A stretch of DNA of 64,000 nt, taken from the NCBI RefSeq assembly GCF_001592965.1, contig NZ_LRPC01000012.1:124001-188000 (forward strand), read 5' to 3'. Source of the stretch: Roseivirga spongicola. Its GTDB lineage: Bacteria > Bacteroidota > Bacteroidia > Cytophagales > Cyclobacteriaceae. Below, piece after piece: positions 1 through 9,203 of this stretch. A program made the translations under genes and the position numbers. Position 1 is the first letter of the stretch. Each line of letters begins with the position of its first letter. Below the pieces are notes generated by a model. That model was not told where the DNA came from and made no database searches. It saw only the letters and a program-made list of their open reading frames with translations.

Positions 1-1860
1 ATCAACAACCTTCCAGTCTTCTCTTTGTCTGCTTAAAGCAGCATTGTATAAGTAGAATAGTTGTTCTCGAGTTAGAAGTGTGTCAGCCCTTAGCTCAATG
101 CTGAAAAGTAAAGATTGACCTTGTGCATTAGCGAGCGCCTGTCGGTTTAGTTTTAAATGAATATTGTCTTGATATTCATAATTAATGGTAGTGTCGAAGT
201 CTACCTGAGCGGCTACATCATAGTTGAGGGCAGCCAAATTGCCTTCGCTTACAAAAGCCCCTCCACCCAATGATTCTCTGAAGTACTTAAAGGCTGAGTC
301 GTAGTTCTGATATTTGTAGTGAGCTAAGCCTAAGTTGTTCTGAACTTTGTCATCATACTCCACTTCTTTAGAATACATAAGTGAGCTGAGTGTTCGGTAC
401 AAATCACCTTTTTCATCGAAGTGGTTGGAGTAGGCTACTCTGGCTTTCGGGTTTTCGCCACCTCTCAGAATTGCCACCAATCTTTCCTGAATCTCTTCCT
501 TCTCTTTTTCGGTTTTAGCTTTCTGGGATAAAGCATAATTAGATCTATAATTATAGAACTCAAAGTAGTTGCTCTGCTTATGGTATTGATCGGCCAAGAG
601 GTCATTGTCGATGTGTTCAGCCAAACTTGCCAACATGGTATACTGTCCAGATTTAGCCATGTAATACGGTCGGTATTCTAGGTAGAGGAAACCGCCAACC
701 ACCATAATCATGCAGAAAAGCCTTACCGTAAGCATTGGTGTTCTTGGGCCTTGAAAGAAAATGTGCCATACCTGAATGTTCTGGAAAAGGGCAGGGGTAA
801 AGTTGATTAGCGCATAAACAAAGAAGCCAGCGCCAAAGGCTAAATGACTAATGATTATCACCCATTCAATAGCGTCTTTTAAAGAGCTGTTAGCTGTAAT
901 TTCGGCATAGGCTAACACACCTAAAGTCATGGCGCATAGGGCAGGGTAGAGCCAGTCTTTTAATACGAAAGTATCGCCAGAGACATTGATGGTTTTGATT
1001 TTTGGGTCGAAGCAAAAGTAGCCCGAGATCATTGAGGCAATCAGAAGCGTGCTTGGTTCAATCAGGTATAGATTTAGCTCGATGTCTTCATTCTTTTCCA
1101 TGAAAAGTAGACTGACCAAAATCACATACACGAAGCCTATAATACCGAAGTGTAACAGTCCATTCTTGCCTTTCGATTCTCCTTGCGTAGTGAGCTTAAA
1201 CAGACTGAAGATATTATCCCCGGCAATGAAAATGATGAAAAGGGTTGTCCAGAGCAGTGGTCCAACCATGCCGAATGAAAGCACTACCAAGTTAGGGTAG
1301 TCCATGTTTGGGAGGAAATTCACCAGTAAGCCGAAGGTCAGATAAAGCAGTAGAATTCCTATTAATCTGACTAGTACCGAAACCTTCTTATTGATGGCTT
1401 GGAAGTAGTAAGTGAGCAGTAGAAATGCTCCTATGAGACCATAGCTCAGGTAAGGATCTGCAACACCGAGTTCCTCCAGTCGCAACTGGATAAAGCAGAA
1501 TACGACAATACCTGAGAATATAAAGTAACTGAATCTGTCAAGGTAAGTGATGGACAGAGTTCCAAGTACCAGAACTGCTACTATCGAGATTAGTAAGAGC
1601 TTCTCAGGCCAAACTAAGTACTGTAACTCACCTGTTCTGAACTTCTGCCAGCTAATCAATTGATCCACCACAACTCCTCCAGGCTTTCCATTAATCTGGA
1701 AGTACTCTAAAAGAAAAGGGCGTGTTTTAAAGGTAGACTCTACTTGCCAAGGGAGTGTGAGCTCATCTCCAACAAACCACGCATAGCCAAACCATATCAC
1801 CGCAAAAGCAGCAAGGGTCGGGCTTAAGTATTTTAGAAAGTTGAAGGTGGTTGAGTTCAA
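1..1860 (-). CDS. Polytopic membrane protein with C-terminal TPR-like tail (3' end outside window)
   Basis: An uninterrupted minus-strand reading frame of 620 codons runs off the left edge. It opens at a TTG (1860) because an in-frame TAG lies six codons upstream and no ATG occurs until far inside. The first ~430 residues hold about ten to twelve hydrophobic segments separated by short charged loops. The last ~190 visible residues are soluble and contain a TPR-like stretch (NNLGLAHYKYQNYDSAFKYF). I do not recognise the family. The layout, a membrane domain followed by a periplasmic or cytoplasmic repeat tail, resembles O-antigen ligase-like proteins of Bacteroidota, but no catalytic motif was identified. 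The true start is uncertain and the C-terminus lies outside the window. Confidence 0.75.
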   Translation of the reverse strand, partial: MNSTTFNFLKYLSPTLAAFAVIWFGYAWFVGDELTLPWQVESTFKTRPFLLEYFQINGKPGGVVVDQLISWQKFRTGELQYLVWPEKLLLISIVAVLVLGTLSITYLDRFSYFIFSGIVVFCFIQLRLEELGVADPYLSYGLIGAFLLLTYYFQAINKKVSVLVRLIGILLLYLTFGLLVNFLPNMDYPNLVVLSFGMVGPLLWTTLFIIFIAGDNIFSLFKLTTQGESKGKNGLLHFGIIGFVYVILVSLLFMEKNEDIELNLYLIEPSTLLIASMISGYFCFDPKIKTINVSGDTFVLKDWLYPALCAMTLGVLAYAEITANSSLKDAIEWVIIISHLAFGAGFFVYALINFTPALFQNIQVWHIFFQGPRTPMLTVRLFCMIMVVGGFLYLEYRPYYMAKSGQYTMLASLAEHIDNDLLADQYHKQSNYFEFYNYRSNYALSQKAKTEKEKEEIQERLVAILRGGENPKARVAYSNHFDEKGDLYRTLSSLMYSKEVEYDDKVQNNLGLAHYKYQNYDSAFKYFRESLGGGAFVSEGNLAALNYDVAAQVDFDTTINYEYQDNIHLKLNRQALANAQGQSLLFSIELRADTLLTREQLFYLYNAALSRQREDWKVVD

Positions 1861-1898
1861 ATGGTCAAATTTGGTCTAAGAATTTTAAAACTTTTTTT

Positions 1899-1974
1899 AC
1901 CCCTGCCCTAAAGGAAGAAAAGTTTGAAAATCATTCAGACGCCCTTTAGGGTTGGGGTAGATTGAATGATTTTC
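1899..1974. repeat. Two interleaved inverted repeats between gatC and the edge gene
   Basis: Arm GAAAATCATTCA (1926-1937) is exactly complementary to TGAATGATTTTC (1963-1974). A second pair, CCCCTGCCCTAAAGG (1900-1914) and CCCTTTAGGGTTGGGG (1942-1957), matches at 13 of 15 positions. The arms interleave, so both cannot form as simple nested hairpins; they form a pseudoknot topology or two competing hairpins. The site lies downstream of gatC on the minus strand and immediately upstream of the edge gene. It could act as a terminator or attenuator, or be a palindromic repeat copy. Confidence 0.6.
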
Positions 1975-1996
1975 ATTTAGTAACGTCTTTATTGCC

Positions 1997-2293
1997 TTAA
2001 TCATTACGTTTCAGCACCTTAGGTACTTTGAAAAACTGGCCGTCTTGATCTGGTGCATTTTTTAATGCAGCTTCTCTTTCGATAGTTTTTTCTGCTTTGT
2101 CTGCTCTCAGCACATTCACTTCTTGAGTCATGTGAGTTAGAGGCTCCACACCTTCGGTGTCTACTTCGCTGAGTTTATCTACCCACTCGAGTATTTCACC
2201 CATGTCTTTGATCAGTTGCTCTTCTTCCTCTGGCTTTATAGTGAGCCTAGCCAAATGAGCAACCTTATGCAATTTTTCCTTATCTACTTTCAT
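1997..2293 (-). CDS. gatC: Asp-tRNA(Asn)/Glu-tRNA(Gln) amidotransferase subunit C
   Basis: This 98-aa protein matches the size of GatC, the small subunit of the GatCAB complex that converts misacylated Glu-tRNA(Gln) and Asp-tRNA(Asn) to the amidated forms. Seen in the sequence: an N-terminal VAHLARLTI segment, a central helix ending EWVDKLSEVDT, the family motif GVEPLTH, and a late LRAD motif, all in the usual order. The start overlaps the end of the plsC gene by 14 bp, so the two are probably cotranscribed. gatA and gatB are not in the window, which is normal for Bacteroidota. Confidence 0.93.
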   Translation of the reverse strand: MKVDKEKLHKVAHLARLTIKPEEEEQLIKDMGEILEWVDKLSEVDTEGVEPLTHMTQEVNVLRADKAEKTIEREAALKNAPDQDGQFFKVPKVLKRND

Positions 2294-3017
2294 AAGCTTT
2301 CAAGGTGTCTTCAATTTTCTGCCGAACCGCTTGCTTCAGTTCGGTTACTGCCACATCGCCAGTTCCGTTTGGCCAAATGGGTTTATGTACAACCATTTCT
2401 ACCTTTCCCGGATGCATAGTGAGCGGCATCTTATCTGGCAAAAGTAAATAGTTGTTAGGAATGGTGATAGGTATGATGGGAATTTGTTCTTCCACAGCAA
2501 TTCTAAAACTACCTTCTTTAAAGTTTACCATCTGCGGAGGGTTTTTAGAAAGTATTCCTCCTTCCGGGAAAAAGGCGATGCTGAACCCTTTCTTAATTTC
2601 TTGCTGAACAGCGAGCCAGCTGTTGTGCCTGCTTCTCATACTGCCTCTGTCTACCAGAATATGAAGCCTGCTATACATAAAGCCCCAGATGGGTACTTTT
2701 CTGAGTGATGCTTTGCCAATGAACTTGAACTTTCGGTTGATTAGTCCAATAGTGGGTATGTCTAAAAAAGAAGTGTGATTGGCACAGTAGATATATTTCT
2801 TTCCTCTTTTAGGCTTCTCTTCATAAGTGACCTTGGTACTATTGAGAAACATAAAAAAGAAAAACACTTTAGCCCAAACATGATTGAGAAAAGCAGCCAT
2901 GCCCTCTAATGGGCGAATAAAAATGGCTAAAAGAAAGAAAGGTAAGAGCACTATAAAGATCAGCGCAAACACAACCAACCCGTAAACAGAATAAACCTTA
3001 AGAAGAGCCCTTTTCAT
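2280..3017 (-). CDS. plsC: 1-acyl-sn-glycerol-3-phosphate acyltransferase (PlsC family)
   Basis: This 245-aa membrane-associated acyltransferase would transfer an acyl group to lysophosphatidate in phospholipid synthesis. An N-terminal hydrophobic region (residues ~9-35) anchors it. The catalytic HX4D motif is NHTSFLD (His81, Asp86) and the glycerophosphate-binding motif is FPEGG (150-154). The length is standard. It is the first gene of a pair with gatC. A TATCTTCG box (3026-3033, minus strand) sits 8 bp upstream of the ATG and resembles the Bacteroidota -7 element. The precise substrate could be another lysolipid. Confidence 0.88.
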   Translation of the reverse strand: MKRALLKVYSVYGLVVFALIFIVLLPFFLLAIFIRPLEGMAAFLNHVWAKVFFFFMFLNSTKVTYEEKPKRGKKYIYCANHTSFLDIPTIGLINRKFKFIGKASLRKVPIWGFMYSRLHILVDRGSMRSRHNSWLAVQQEIKKGFSIAFFPEGGILSKNPPQMVNFKEGSFRIAVEEQIPIIPITIPNNYLLLPDKMPLTMHPGKVEMVVHKPIWPNGTGDVAVTELKQAVRQKIEDTLKAYESR

Positions 3018-3078
3018 AAAGTGGCGAAGATAGGGAAAATGATAACTTAGGTTTTACTCCATTGCGGATATCCTGACG

Positions 3079-3468
3079 TCAAGAATTCTTTAACTCCTTT
3101 TTTAATTCATCAGTCCAGATCATGAAGTTTAGAATGAACTTGTTTCTGTTGAGAACAAGACATGCCTGATTATACCCAATTGCGGTAACTATAAAAACTA
3201 TAGATGAAAATATGCGAGTTGACCCAAGAAGTAGTTTCATGTTTTCAGAGTTAGCCGAATATTTATTGCTTGTCATGGCTTCATAAAAGCGTTCCCATAA
3301 GGGGCCAGTAAACGTACTGATAAAAACTACCAGAAAAGTTAATGACAGTATGGCGAATAGTAGTCTAGCTAGATATGTCAAGGGTGAAATGCGTATAATA
3401 CTAGGTCTACTTAACTCGAGTTGTTCTAACTCATTCAATAACTTTAAATTAATTTTTTCTGTGCTCAT
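3079..3468 (-). CDS. Small two-helix membrane protein, unknown function
   Basis: A 129-aa protein with two hydrophobic stretches (about residues 30-52 and 84-105) separated by a ~30-residue polar loop, plus charged ends. The N-terminus is cytoplasmic-looking and rich in Leu/Glu (LKLLNELEQLEL). No family was recognised. It stands alone between plsC and the globin gene, 61 bp from plsC. Base composition is like its neighbours. The start is an ATG at 3468. Confidence 0.65.
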   Translation of the reverse strand: MSTEKINLKLLNELEQLELSRPSIIRISPLTYLARLLFAILSLTFLVVFISTFTGPLWERFYEAMTSNKYSANSENMKLLLGSTRIFSSIVFIVTAIGYNQACLVLNRNKFILNFMIWTDELKKELKNS

Positions 3469-3535
3469 TGTGTTACTTTAATAAGTTTAGTTGAATTAGA
3501 TGATCTTTTTCTTGGCGAACTAGGACGAATGAATT

Positions 3536-3907
3536 TTACTTATTAATCATATGAATAGCTGCCTGATAGACATAATCCCAGAAAGCGTCTTTATCTTTTT
3601 CGGCAAAGGTGGCTTTTTCAAGTGCTGCATGCATGTGCTTGAGCCAATGAGTAGCTTCTTCTTTTCCAATCTGCCACTGAAAGTGTCTGCGCCTGAGCAT
3701 CGGGTGGCCACGTTCATCGGTGTAGGTTTGTCTTCCTCCTAAAGCCTGTATCAGGAATAGCTTGAGTCGGTTTTTAGCAGGAAGTAAATCTTCCGGGTAC
3801 ATTGGGCGAATCAACTCATCGTTTTCAATTCCATCGTAGAAGTCATCTACCAACTGAAGGATGTTTTCTTCGCCTATGCGTTCGTAAAGGGTTTTTATTT
3901 CAGACAT
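3536..3907 (-). CDS. Truncated hemoglobin, group II-like
   Basis: A 123-aa 2-over-2 globin. Seen: the N-terminal LYERIGEENILQLVDDFY, an E-helix region LKLFLIQALGG, then LRRRHFQW with the proximal His75, and Trp88 in ATHWLKHM, the G8 Trp typical of group II/III truncated globins. Length fits the family. Such proteins bind haem and O2 or NO and are linked to nitrosative stress or redox chemistry; the actual role here is not shown. It is preceded by a hairpin (3943-3987) that separates it from the upstream trans-sulfuration gene. Confidence 0.9.
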   Translation of the reverse strand: MSEIKTLYERIGEENILQLVDDFYDGIENDELIRPMYPEDLLPAKNRLKLFLIQALGGRQTYTDERGHPMLRRRHFQWQIGKEEATHWLKHMHAALEKATFAEKDKDAFWDYVYQAAIHMINK

Positions 3908-3942
3908 TTTCTTGAGCGTGAAGCTACAAAGAGGACGTCATG

Positions 3943-3987
3943 CCGGAAAAATAATTCACACTTTTTGAAGTGAATTAATTTATCCGG
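3943..3987. terminator. Hairpin between trans-sulfuration gene and globin gene
   Basis: CCGGA (3943-3947) with TCCGG (3983-3987) enclose TAATTCAC (3952-3959) and GTGAATTA (3970-3977), giving a two-part stem. It lies just after the trans-sulfuration gene on the minus strand. There is no clear U-tract, so termination is inferred from position only. Confidence 0.45.
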
Positions 3988-4073
3988 TATCTCAAGTTTT
4001 GAATTCGTGAGATTCCTGATATTTTTCTTACCTCTCAAAAATGGGAAGAAAAATTCTGGAATGGCGTTGAAAG

Positions 4074-5312
4074 TTAGATGGCTTTTAAAGCTTGGTCAAA
4101 GTCTTTAATCAGATCATCAATATTTTCTATACCAACCGAAACTCTAACCAGGGCAGGGGTAATACCATTTTTCAATCTGTCGGCCTCATCCATATTAGAA
4201 CTGCTCATGGTGAACGGATGAGAAACCAACGTTTCCGTACTTCCCAGAGAGATGGCTAAATGAGCCAGCTCCAGTGCATTAAGAAACTTAAAAGCCTCAG
4301 ATTCTCCGCCATGCACTTCAAAGGCAATCATGGCTCCACCTGAAGTGTTCTGCTTTTTAAAAAGTGCATAGAGTGAATCACTCTCCTTCATCAAGCCCAG
4401 ATAATGAGTGGCTTTAACTTTCGAGTGGCTGTCAAGGAACTCTGCTAGTTTTTGTGCGTTGTTAGCTTGCTTTTCCATCCTCAAACCGATGGTTTCCATA
4501 CTTCTCGAAAGTAACCATGAGGTAAAAGGCGATGCCGTATTGCCCAAAATAGAGCGCTTCTTTTTAATCTCTTTAATCACGCTTTCAGAACCGGAAGCTG
4601 CACCGGCAATAATGTCGCTATGTCCGCCAATGTATTTGGTGGCAGAATATAGGTTCAGGTCGGCTCCATGAGCAAGAGGCTTTTGGAATATCGGCCCCAT
4701 GTAAGTGTTGTCTACGGCAATCACTGCATCCGCAGCTAGTTCGTCCCGAATCTCTTTGATCATTTCAATGTCGGTGAGCGATAGCGTAGGATTGGCAGGA
4801 GTTTCCAGATAAATCATTTTCAGTCGGTCTGCCTTTGGGTGCGATTGAATCAGCGCTTTGATTTCAGCTGATGTAGCACTGGGTTCAAATTCTATCCATT
4901 CAATACCAAACTGAACTGCGTGTTTTTTAATGAAAGTGTCTGTGCCGCCATAAAGTGGAGATGACATCAGAATCAGATCTCCAGCATGGCAAAATGAAAA
5001 GATAGCTGTTGAAATGGCTGCCATTCCGCTTTCAAAGAAAGCTGCGTCTTCTGCACCGTCTAATTGCGCCAGTTTGAACTCTGCCGTGATAGCATTAGGG
5101 TGATTAAGCCTGGTGTAGATTAAGCTGGCATTTCTTTCCTCCAAAGGAGCATCGCCCGAAGCATTAATAAAGAAGGCTTTCCCTTCTTCAGCTGTATTGA
5201 ATTTGAAGGTAGAGGTTTGATAAATAGGTGGTTTTATGGAATTGTGAGCGCTAGCAGGGTCGTGGCCTCCTGAGATGGCCAAGCTCTCTGCCGAGAAATC
5301 CTTATGCTTCAT
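4074..5312 (-). CDS. Cys/Met-metabolism PLP enzyme (cystathionine gamma-synthase/methionine gamma-lyase family)
   Basis: A 412-aa fold-type I PLP enzyme of the trans-sulfuration family. Lys226 in LYSATKYIGGHSD is the Schiff-base lysine, DNTYMGP (201-207) supplies the PLP-nitrogen Asp, and SSPLYGGT is the substrate/PLP-phosphate loop. The length is a little above the common 380-400. Which reaction it catalyses (gamma-synthase, beta-lyase or methionine gamma-lyase) cannot be read from motifs. It overlaps the 3' end of the nfeD-like gene by 11 bp, so both are probably on one transcript. Confidence 0.88.
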   Translation of the reverse strand: MKHKDFSAESLAISGGHDPASAHNSIKPPIYQTSTFKFNTAEEGKAFFINASGDAPLEERNASLIYTRLNHPNAITAEFKLAQLDGAEDAAFFESGMAAISTAIFSFCHAGDLILMSSPLYGGTDTFIKKHAVQFGIEWIEFEPSATSAEIKALIQSHPKADRLKMIYLETPANPTLSLTDIEMIKEIRDELAADAVIAVDNTYMGPIFQKPLAHGADLNLYSATKYIGGHSDIIAGAASGSESVIKEIKKKRSILGNTASPFTSWLLSRSMETIGLRMEKQANNAQKLAEFLDSHSKVKATHYLGLMKESDSLYALFKKQNTSGGAMIAFEVHGGESEAFKFLNALELAHLAISLGSTETLVSHPFTMSSSNMDEADRLKNGITPALVRVSVGIENIDDLIKDFDQALKAI

Positions 5313-6699
5313 TTTTCTTAATTCTTACTTGTAAAGAAGTGCCTTGCTGGCTTACCACAGTAACTTTAGACCCTAACTCAACATACTCTCCGCGAGTATA
5401 GGCATCATAGACTTGGTCATTTATTTCAATTCGGCCGCTTGGCCTTAGTATCGTTACTGCTACGCCTTCTTTTCCTACAAGGTCTTCTGTGTAAAACGTT
5501 GCAATATAGCCATCGTCTTTCTTTTGAGTATTAACTAGGGCTACACGCTCAAACATTTTGGATTGAGTTATCCGATAGCCAAAAATGATCAGTAAGAGTA
5601 TGGAGCCAAATACTCCAAGGCCTACAGCGGTAGCTGCTTTGGTTATTTCTCCAGCAGGGACATAATCGAAGTTGAAATTGTCGTTGCCTAGCATCATAAA
5701 AATCAAAGCACCAACTGAACAGGTAATTCCTGCAATGCCGGCCACACCGAAGCCAGGGATTACAAAAACCTCTAAAGCTATGAGCACGAGCCCAACAAAG
5801 AACACGGCAATTTCCCAATTGGCTGCCAGCCCGTTGAGGTAATAAGGAACTAGATAAAGAATTAGCGCGACTCCAGCAGCAGCCAAAGGAAAGCCTACAC
5901 CTGGTGTTTGAAGCTCAAAAAATATGCCTCCGGTGATTACCAAGATTAAAAGTCCACTTACAATTGGATTTAGAAAAAAGGCGATTACTTTTTCGCTTGA
6001 TGGAAGTTCGTATTCTATCAGTTCGTAATCTACAATTTCGTTTTTCTCCAATATGTCTTGAATACTTGCGACTTCGGCCTCGCAATAATTATTGGCAATG
6101 GCTTCCGAAGTGGTGAAGGTGATGACTTTGCCAGCCTCGGTTACACCTTCAATTTCTACTCTGTCGTCTACCATGCCTTCAGCAATGAGCGGATCGCGCC
6201 CTGTTTTCTCAGCCGTTGAACGCATAATTCCACGCATGTATGACTGATACTTATCGGGAGCAGCCATGCCATCCGTACCGTTAACCACGGTTGCGGCACC
6301 AATATTTGCACCAGGAACCATGTAAATGCTGTCGCAGGCAATGGAGATTAGTGCACCGGCACTAGCAGCATCATTATCTATAAAAACCCAAACTGGTTTT
6401 TCATATTCAAGAATGCGGGTGCGAATGTCATTTGCATCGTTTACAGCACCGCCATAAGTGTCCATCTCAATTAATATGAGGTCAGCTTCTTGTTCAGTTG
6501 CCTGTGTAAGCGCTAAATCTACATAGCGATTCATTCGAGGGTCAATGTCTCCTCTAATCTGCATAACAAACACCTTCTTGGTGCCTTCTTGGTATTTTGC
6601 TTGTTCACTTGCCCATGCGGTTATGGCAAGTAAAGCGATACTTAATGCAACTATAGTTCGAGTAAAAAATCGTATGCCTTTGTTCCCCACTTTATTCAT
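5302..6699 (-). CDS. NfeD-family membrane-bound serine protease (ClpP-class)
   Basis: A 465-aa protein with a signal/anchor (residues ~10-30), then a ClpP/crotonase-like protease domain with the catalytic Ser in NDAASAGALIS and the DTYGGAVNDA turn. A block of four to five membrane helices (~245-375) follows, then a C-terminal OB-fold NfeD domain (GKEGVAVTILRPSG...). This is the long NfeD form that pairs with stomatin-like proteins in membrane quality control. No stomatin gene is adjacent. It runs divergently from the next gene with only six bases between the two start codons as drawn. Confidence 0.88.
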   Translation of the reverse strand: MNKVGNKGIRFFTRTIVALSIALLAITAWASEQAKYQEGTKKVFVMQIRGDIDPRMNRYVDLALTQATEQEADLILIEMDTYGGAVNDANDIRTRILEYEKPVWVFIDNDAASAGALISIACDSIYMVPGANIGAATVVNGTDGMAAPDKYQSYMRGIMRSTAEKTGRDPLIAEGMVDDRVEIEGVTEAGKVITFTTSEAIANNYCEAEVASIQDILEKNEIVDYELIEYELPSSEKVIAFFLNPIVSGLLILVITGGIFFELQTPGVGFPLAAAGVALILYLVPYYLNGLAANWEIAVFFVGLVLIALEVFVIPGFGVAGIAGITCSVGALIFMMLGNDNFNFDYVPAGEITKAATAVGLGVFGSILLLIIFGYRITQSKMFERVALVNTQKKDDGYIATFYTEDLVGKEGVAVTILRPSGRIEINDQVYDAYTRGEYVELGSKVTVVSQQGTSLQVRIKKNEA

Positions 6700-6705
6700 T
6701 TAATT

Positions 6706-7506
6706 TTGTTCAAATTACAAAGAAAGCCTGTGTCTTCGGTTTTAAACTCAAAATTTTCATACCGCTTCGATGCTCCTATTTGGGAGACTAAATCGGCCGC
6801 AAATCTAGTTTTAGTAAACTCTCGAGATAATGATGCGTTGGAGTCAAAGTTCGCTTTGATAGACATTGAAACCAATGAGTTGAAGTGGGAAGGGCTACAG
6901 TTCGAAGATGAGTGGTGGGTAAGTGCCTATCACATGACGGAGAGTATGGTGGTTTTTCAGAAGTTCGAAGACAGTCAGAATATTGATGACCGAACTGTTT
7001 TTGGCTTCGGCTTAGAAACTAAAGAATCTTTGTGGTCGATAGAAAATGTGAGACTTACAGGTGTTAAAGGCAATCAGCTTTATTTGAACTATAATGACGA
7101 TCAGCAGCTTATTTTCAATATTGAGCAACAAGATTGGGATGAGGTTATGTCGATTAGTGATTCTAATGAACTGACTGAGTACCCGATTCATTATGAGGCT
7201 GAAAGTAAGCACTTCGATACGCTGGCTAGGTTTTTGAAGCTCAAGACGAATATTAATATGGCTGGCAGCTGTGACTATTTAGAATCGCACAGTCTAATAT
7301 TTATTGCTGCAAATCATGTCATTGATGAAATGAAGTCGTTAACACTATGCGTCTTTAACCAACAAGGAGATTTGCTTTTGCAAAAAGACCTTGAAACAGG
7401 AGTGAAGGGCTTAGTGTCTGGTGCCTTTTTTATAGTCAAAGACGCACTTATATTTGTTACAGGAAAGAACGAGTTGAATATCTATAGTATTGATGAGAAG
7501 AATTAA
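6706..7506 (+). CDS. DUF4905-like protein, predicted beta-propeller
   Basis: A 266-aa soluble protein without a signal peptide. It has repeating beta-rich blocks with aromatic ends (LKWEGLQF, ESLWSIENV, LLLQKDL), as in propeller proteins. I believe it belongs to DUF4905, a Bacteroidota family, but this is from memory of the pattern. The frame opens at TTG 6706, six bases from the divergent nfeD start, and there is no early in-frame ATG; a GTG at residue 8 is another option. Its 3' end overlaps the LysM gene. Confidence 0.65.
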   Translation: MFKLQRKPVSSVLNSKFSYRFDAPIWETKSAANLVLVNSRDNDALESKFALIDIETNELKWEGLQFEDEWWVSAYHMTESMVVFQKFEDSQNIDDRTVFGFGLETKESLWSIENVRLTGVKGNQLYLNYNDDQQLIFNIEQQDWDEVMSISDSNELTEYPIHYEAESKHFDTLARFLKLKTNINMAGSCDYLESHSLIFIAANHVIDEMKSLTLCVFNQQGDLLLQKDLETGVKGLVSGAFFIVKDALIFVTGKNELNIYSIDEKN

Positions 7507-8413
7507 CTACATAATTGTATGCTTGGTGGGGTTTGTGAGCCTAAGTTTTGCGCAATCTGACTCGCTTGGCATTGAAAGGCAGGGAGATAAGGTTTTTGTG
7601 ATTCATAAAGTGAAACCTCAGCAAACGCTTTATTCTCTTTCTAGAAGATATAAGACAACCGTTTCTGAAATAAATTCAGCTAACCCTGTTTTGGCCAATG
7701 GCTTGCAGATAGGCCAAACTTTGAAAATACCTTACGGTGGAGTGCTGATTTCGCCAGACGCCCAGGTTACTTCGCAAACTCAGGAAATTACTCATAGAGT
7801 AAAGGCGGGGGAAACACTTTTTGCTATCGCTAGAAAATACGATGTGCAAGTTTCTGACATTAAAGCTTGGAATGGACTGAGTTCTAACGCCATCAATCTC
7901 GGTCAAGGTCTTGTTATCAGGAGACAGGTGCTTACGGCCGTTGAGCAGCCTAAAGAAGAAATGGTTGAGCAAGAGTCGGTAGAAGAAAGTACAACCGTTG
8001 CTCCTAAAGGAATTAATGTACCAGACTCTGTTAAGGTGGCAGATAAGCCTTTTCAATCGAGCCCTGAGGTAAACACGCAGTCTAATACTGAAATAGAATC
8101 TGTAGAAGTGCCAGAAGATGTAAACTATCCTGGTACTCCTTTTGAGCCCAAAGAAACCGAAGGAATTGCTGAGGTTATTCAAGAGTCAGAGCCATCGAGT
8201 AAGTTTTTCGCACTTCATAGAACTGCCAAGGTAGGAACCGTGATTAAGGTGAAGAATCTGATGAATGATTTGACGGTGTATGTTCGAGTTATCGGTACAA
8301 TTCCTGAAACCTCGGAAAACGAAAACGTGATTATTAAGTTGAACCAAAGGGCTTATGATCATCTAAAAGCAGTAGATAAAAGATTCAGAGTTAAGCTGAA
8401 TTACTTCAAGTAA
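7493..8413 (+). CDS. Secreted protein with two LysM domains
   Basis: An N-terminal signal peptide ends near SLSFAQS. Two LysM peptidoglycan-binding repeats follow: HKVKPQQTLYSLSRRY through LQIGQTLKIPYG, and HRVKAGETLFAIARKY through INLGQGLVIR. An acidic linker (~residues 145-225) leads to a small C-terminal beta domain. It should bind cell-wall glycan in the periplasm. The reading frame could begin at TTG 7490, but the ATG at 7493 is preferred. It overlaps the preceding gene and its stop abuts the next start, so the three genes form an operon. Confidence 0.85.
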   Translation: MRRINYIIVCLVGFVSLSFAQSDSLGIERQGDKVFVIHKVKPQQTLYSLSRRYKTTVSEINSANPVLANGLQIGQTLKIPYGGVLISPDAQVTSQTQEITHRVKAGETLFAIARKYDVQVSDIKAWNGLSSNAINLGQGLVIRRQVLTAVEQPKEEMVEQESVEESTTVAPKGINVPDSVKVADKPFQSSPEVNTQSNTEIESVEVPEDVNYPGTPFEPKETEGIAEVIQESEPSSKFFALHRTAKVGTVIKVKNLMNDLTVYVRVIGTIPETSENENVIIKLNQRAYDHLKAVDKRFRVKLNYFK

Positions 8414-9196
8414 ATGGCTTTCGAGTCTTTCGATAACCTTAAGGATTTTTTGGATAGTAAGGTTGAAGAGTATAATCAACCTGGATTCATTCCGAACGAT
8501 CCGATATCTATTCCACATCAGTATACTAAGCCTCAAGATATTGAGATAACAGGTTTTTGGGCCTCTATCTTGGCTTGGGGGCAACGAGTGACAATCATCA
8601 ACAAATGCAATGAGTTATTCGCATTGATGGATAACAGCCCTCATGACTTTGTTTTAAATCACTCGGAGAATGACTTAAAAGCTCTACTGAAGTTCAAGCA
8701 CCGAACTTTTAATGATACCGATACACTTTACTTCGTTGAGTTCTTCAAAAACTATTATCAACAACACGATAGCTTAGAAGATGCTTTTTTAAAAGGTATT
8801 CAATCAGCAGATGTGAGTGTTGAGCAAGGTCTTGTAAGGTTTCATGAAGACTTTTTCTCTTTGCCAAATGCTCCTCATAGAACGAAGAAGCACATTGCAA
8901 CGCCTGCTAGAAAATCTGCCTGCAAGCGGATTAATATGTTCCTGCGCTGGATGGTTAGGCAAGATAATAAGGGAGTTGATTTCGGATTATGGAAGCGTAT
9001 TCAACCTTCTCAATTAGTCTGTCCCTGCGATGTGCATGTGGAGCGCGTAGCACGTAGATTTTACCTGATCACTAGAAAGCAAACTGACTGGCAAATGGCC
9101 ATGGAGTTAACAGCCAACCTTAAAGAATTCGACCCAATTGACCCTGTGAAATACGACTTTGCTCTTTTCGGATTAGGAGTGGAGGAGAAATATTAA
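8414..9196 (+). CDS. TIGR02757 (DUF2400) family protein
   Basis: A 260-aa protein whose start ATG directly follows the TAA of the LysM gene. Diagnostic segments are GFWASILAWGQRVTIINKC, HRTFNDTDTLYFV, a basic KKHIATPARKSACKRINMFLRWMVR region (split here by reading), and the C-terminal FDPIDPVKYDFALFGLGV. The family is common in Bacteroidota, lacks a known role, and its C-terminal half resembles helix-hairpin-helix DNA glycosylases; that resemblance is an inference. Length is typical. Confidence 0.85.
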   Translation: MAFESFDNLKDFLDSKVEEYNQPGFIPNDPISIPHQYTKPQDIEITGFWASILAWGQRVTIINKCNELFALMDNSPHDFVLNHSENDLKALLKFKHRTFNDTDTLYFVEFFKNYYQQHDSLEDAFLKGIQSADVSVEQGLVRFHEDFFSLPNAPHRTKKHIATPARKSACKRINMFLRWMVRQDNKGVDFGLWKRIQPSQLVCPCDVHVERVARRFYLITRKQTDWQMAMELTANLKEFDPIDPVKYDFALFGLGVEEKY

Positions 9197-9203
9197 AATT
9201 TTC

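Noticed and set aside
1049-1300. Forward-strand frame opposite the edge membrane protein
   Set aside because: It lies antisense within a long uninterrupted membrane protein frame and has no start context.
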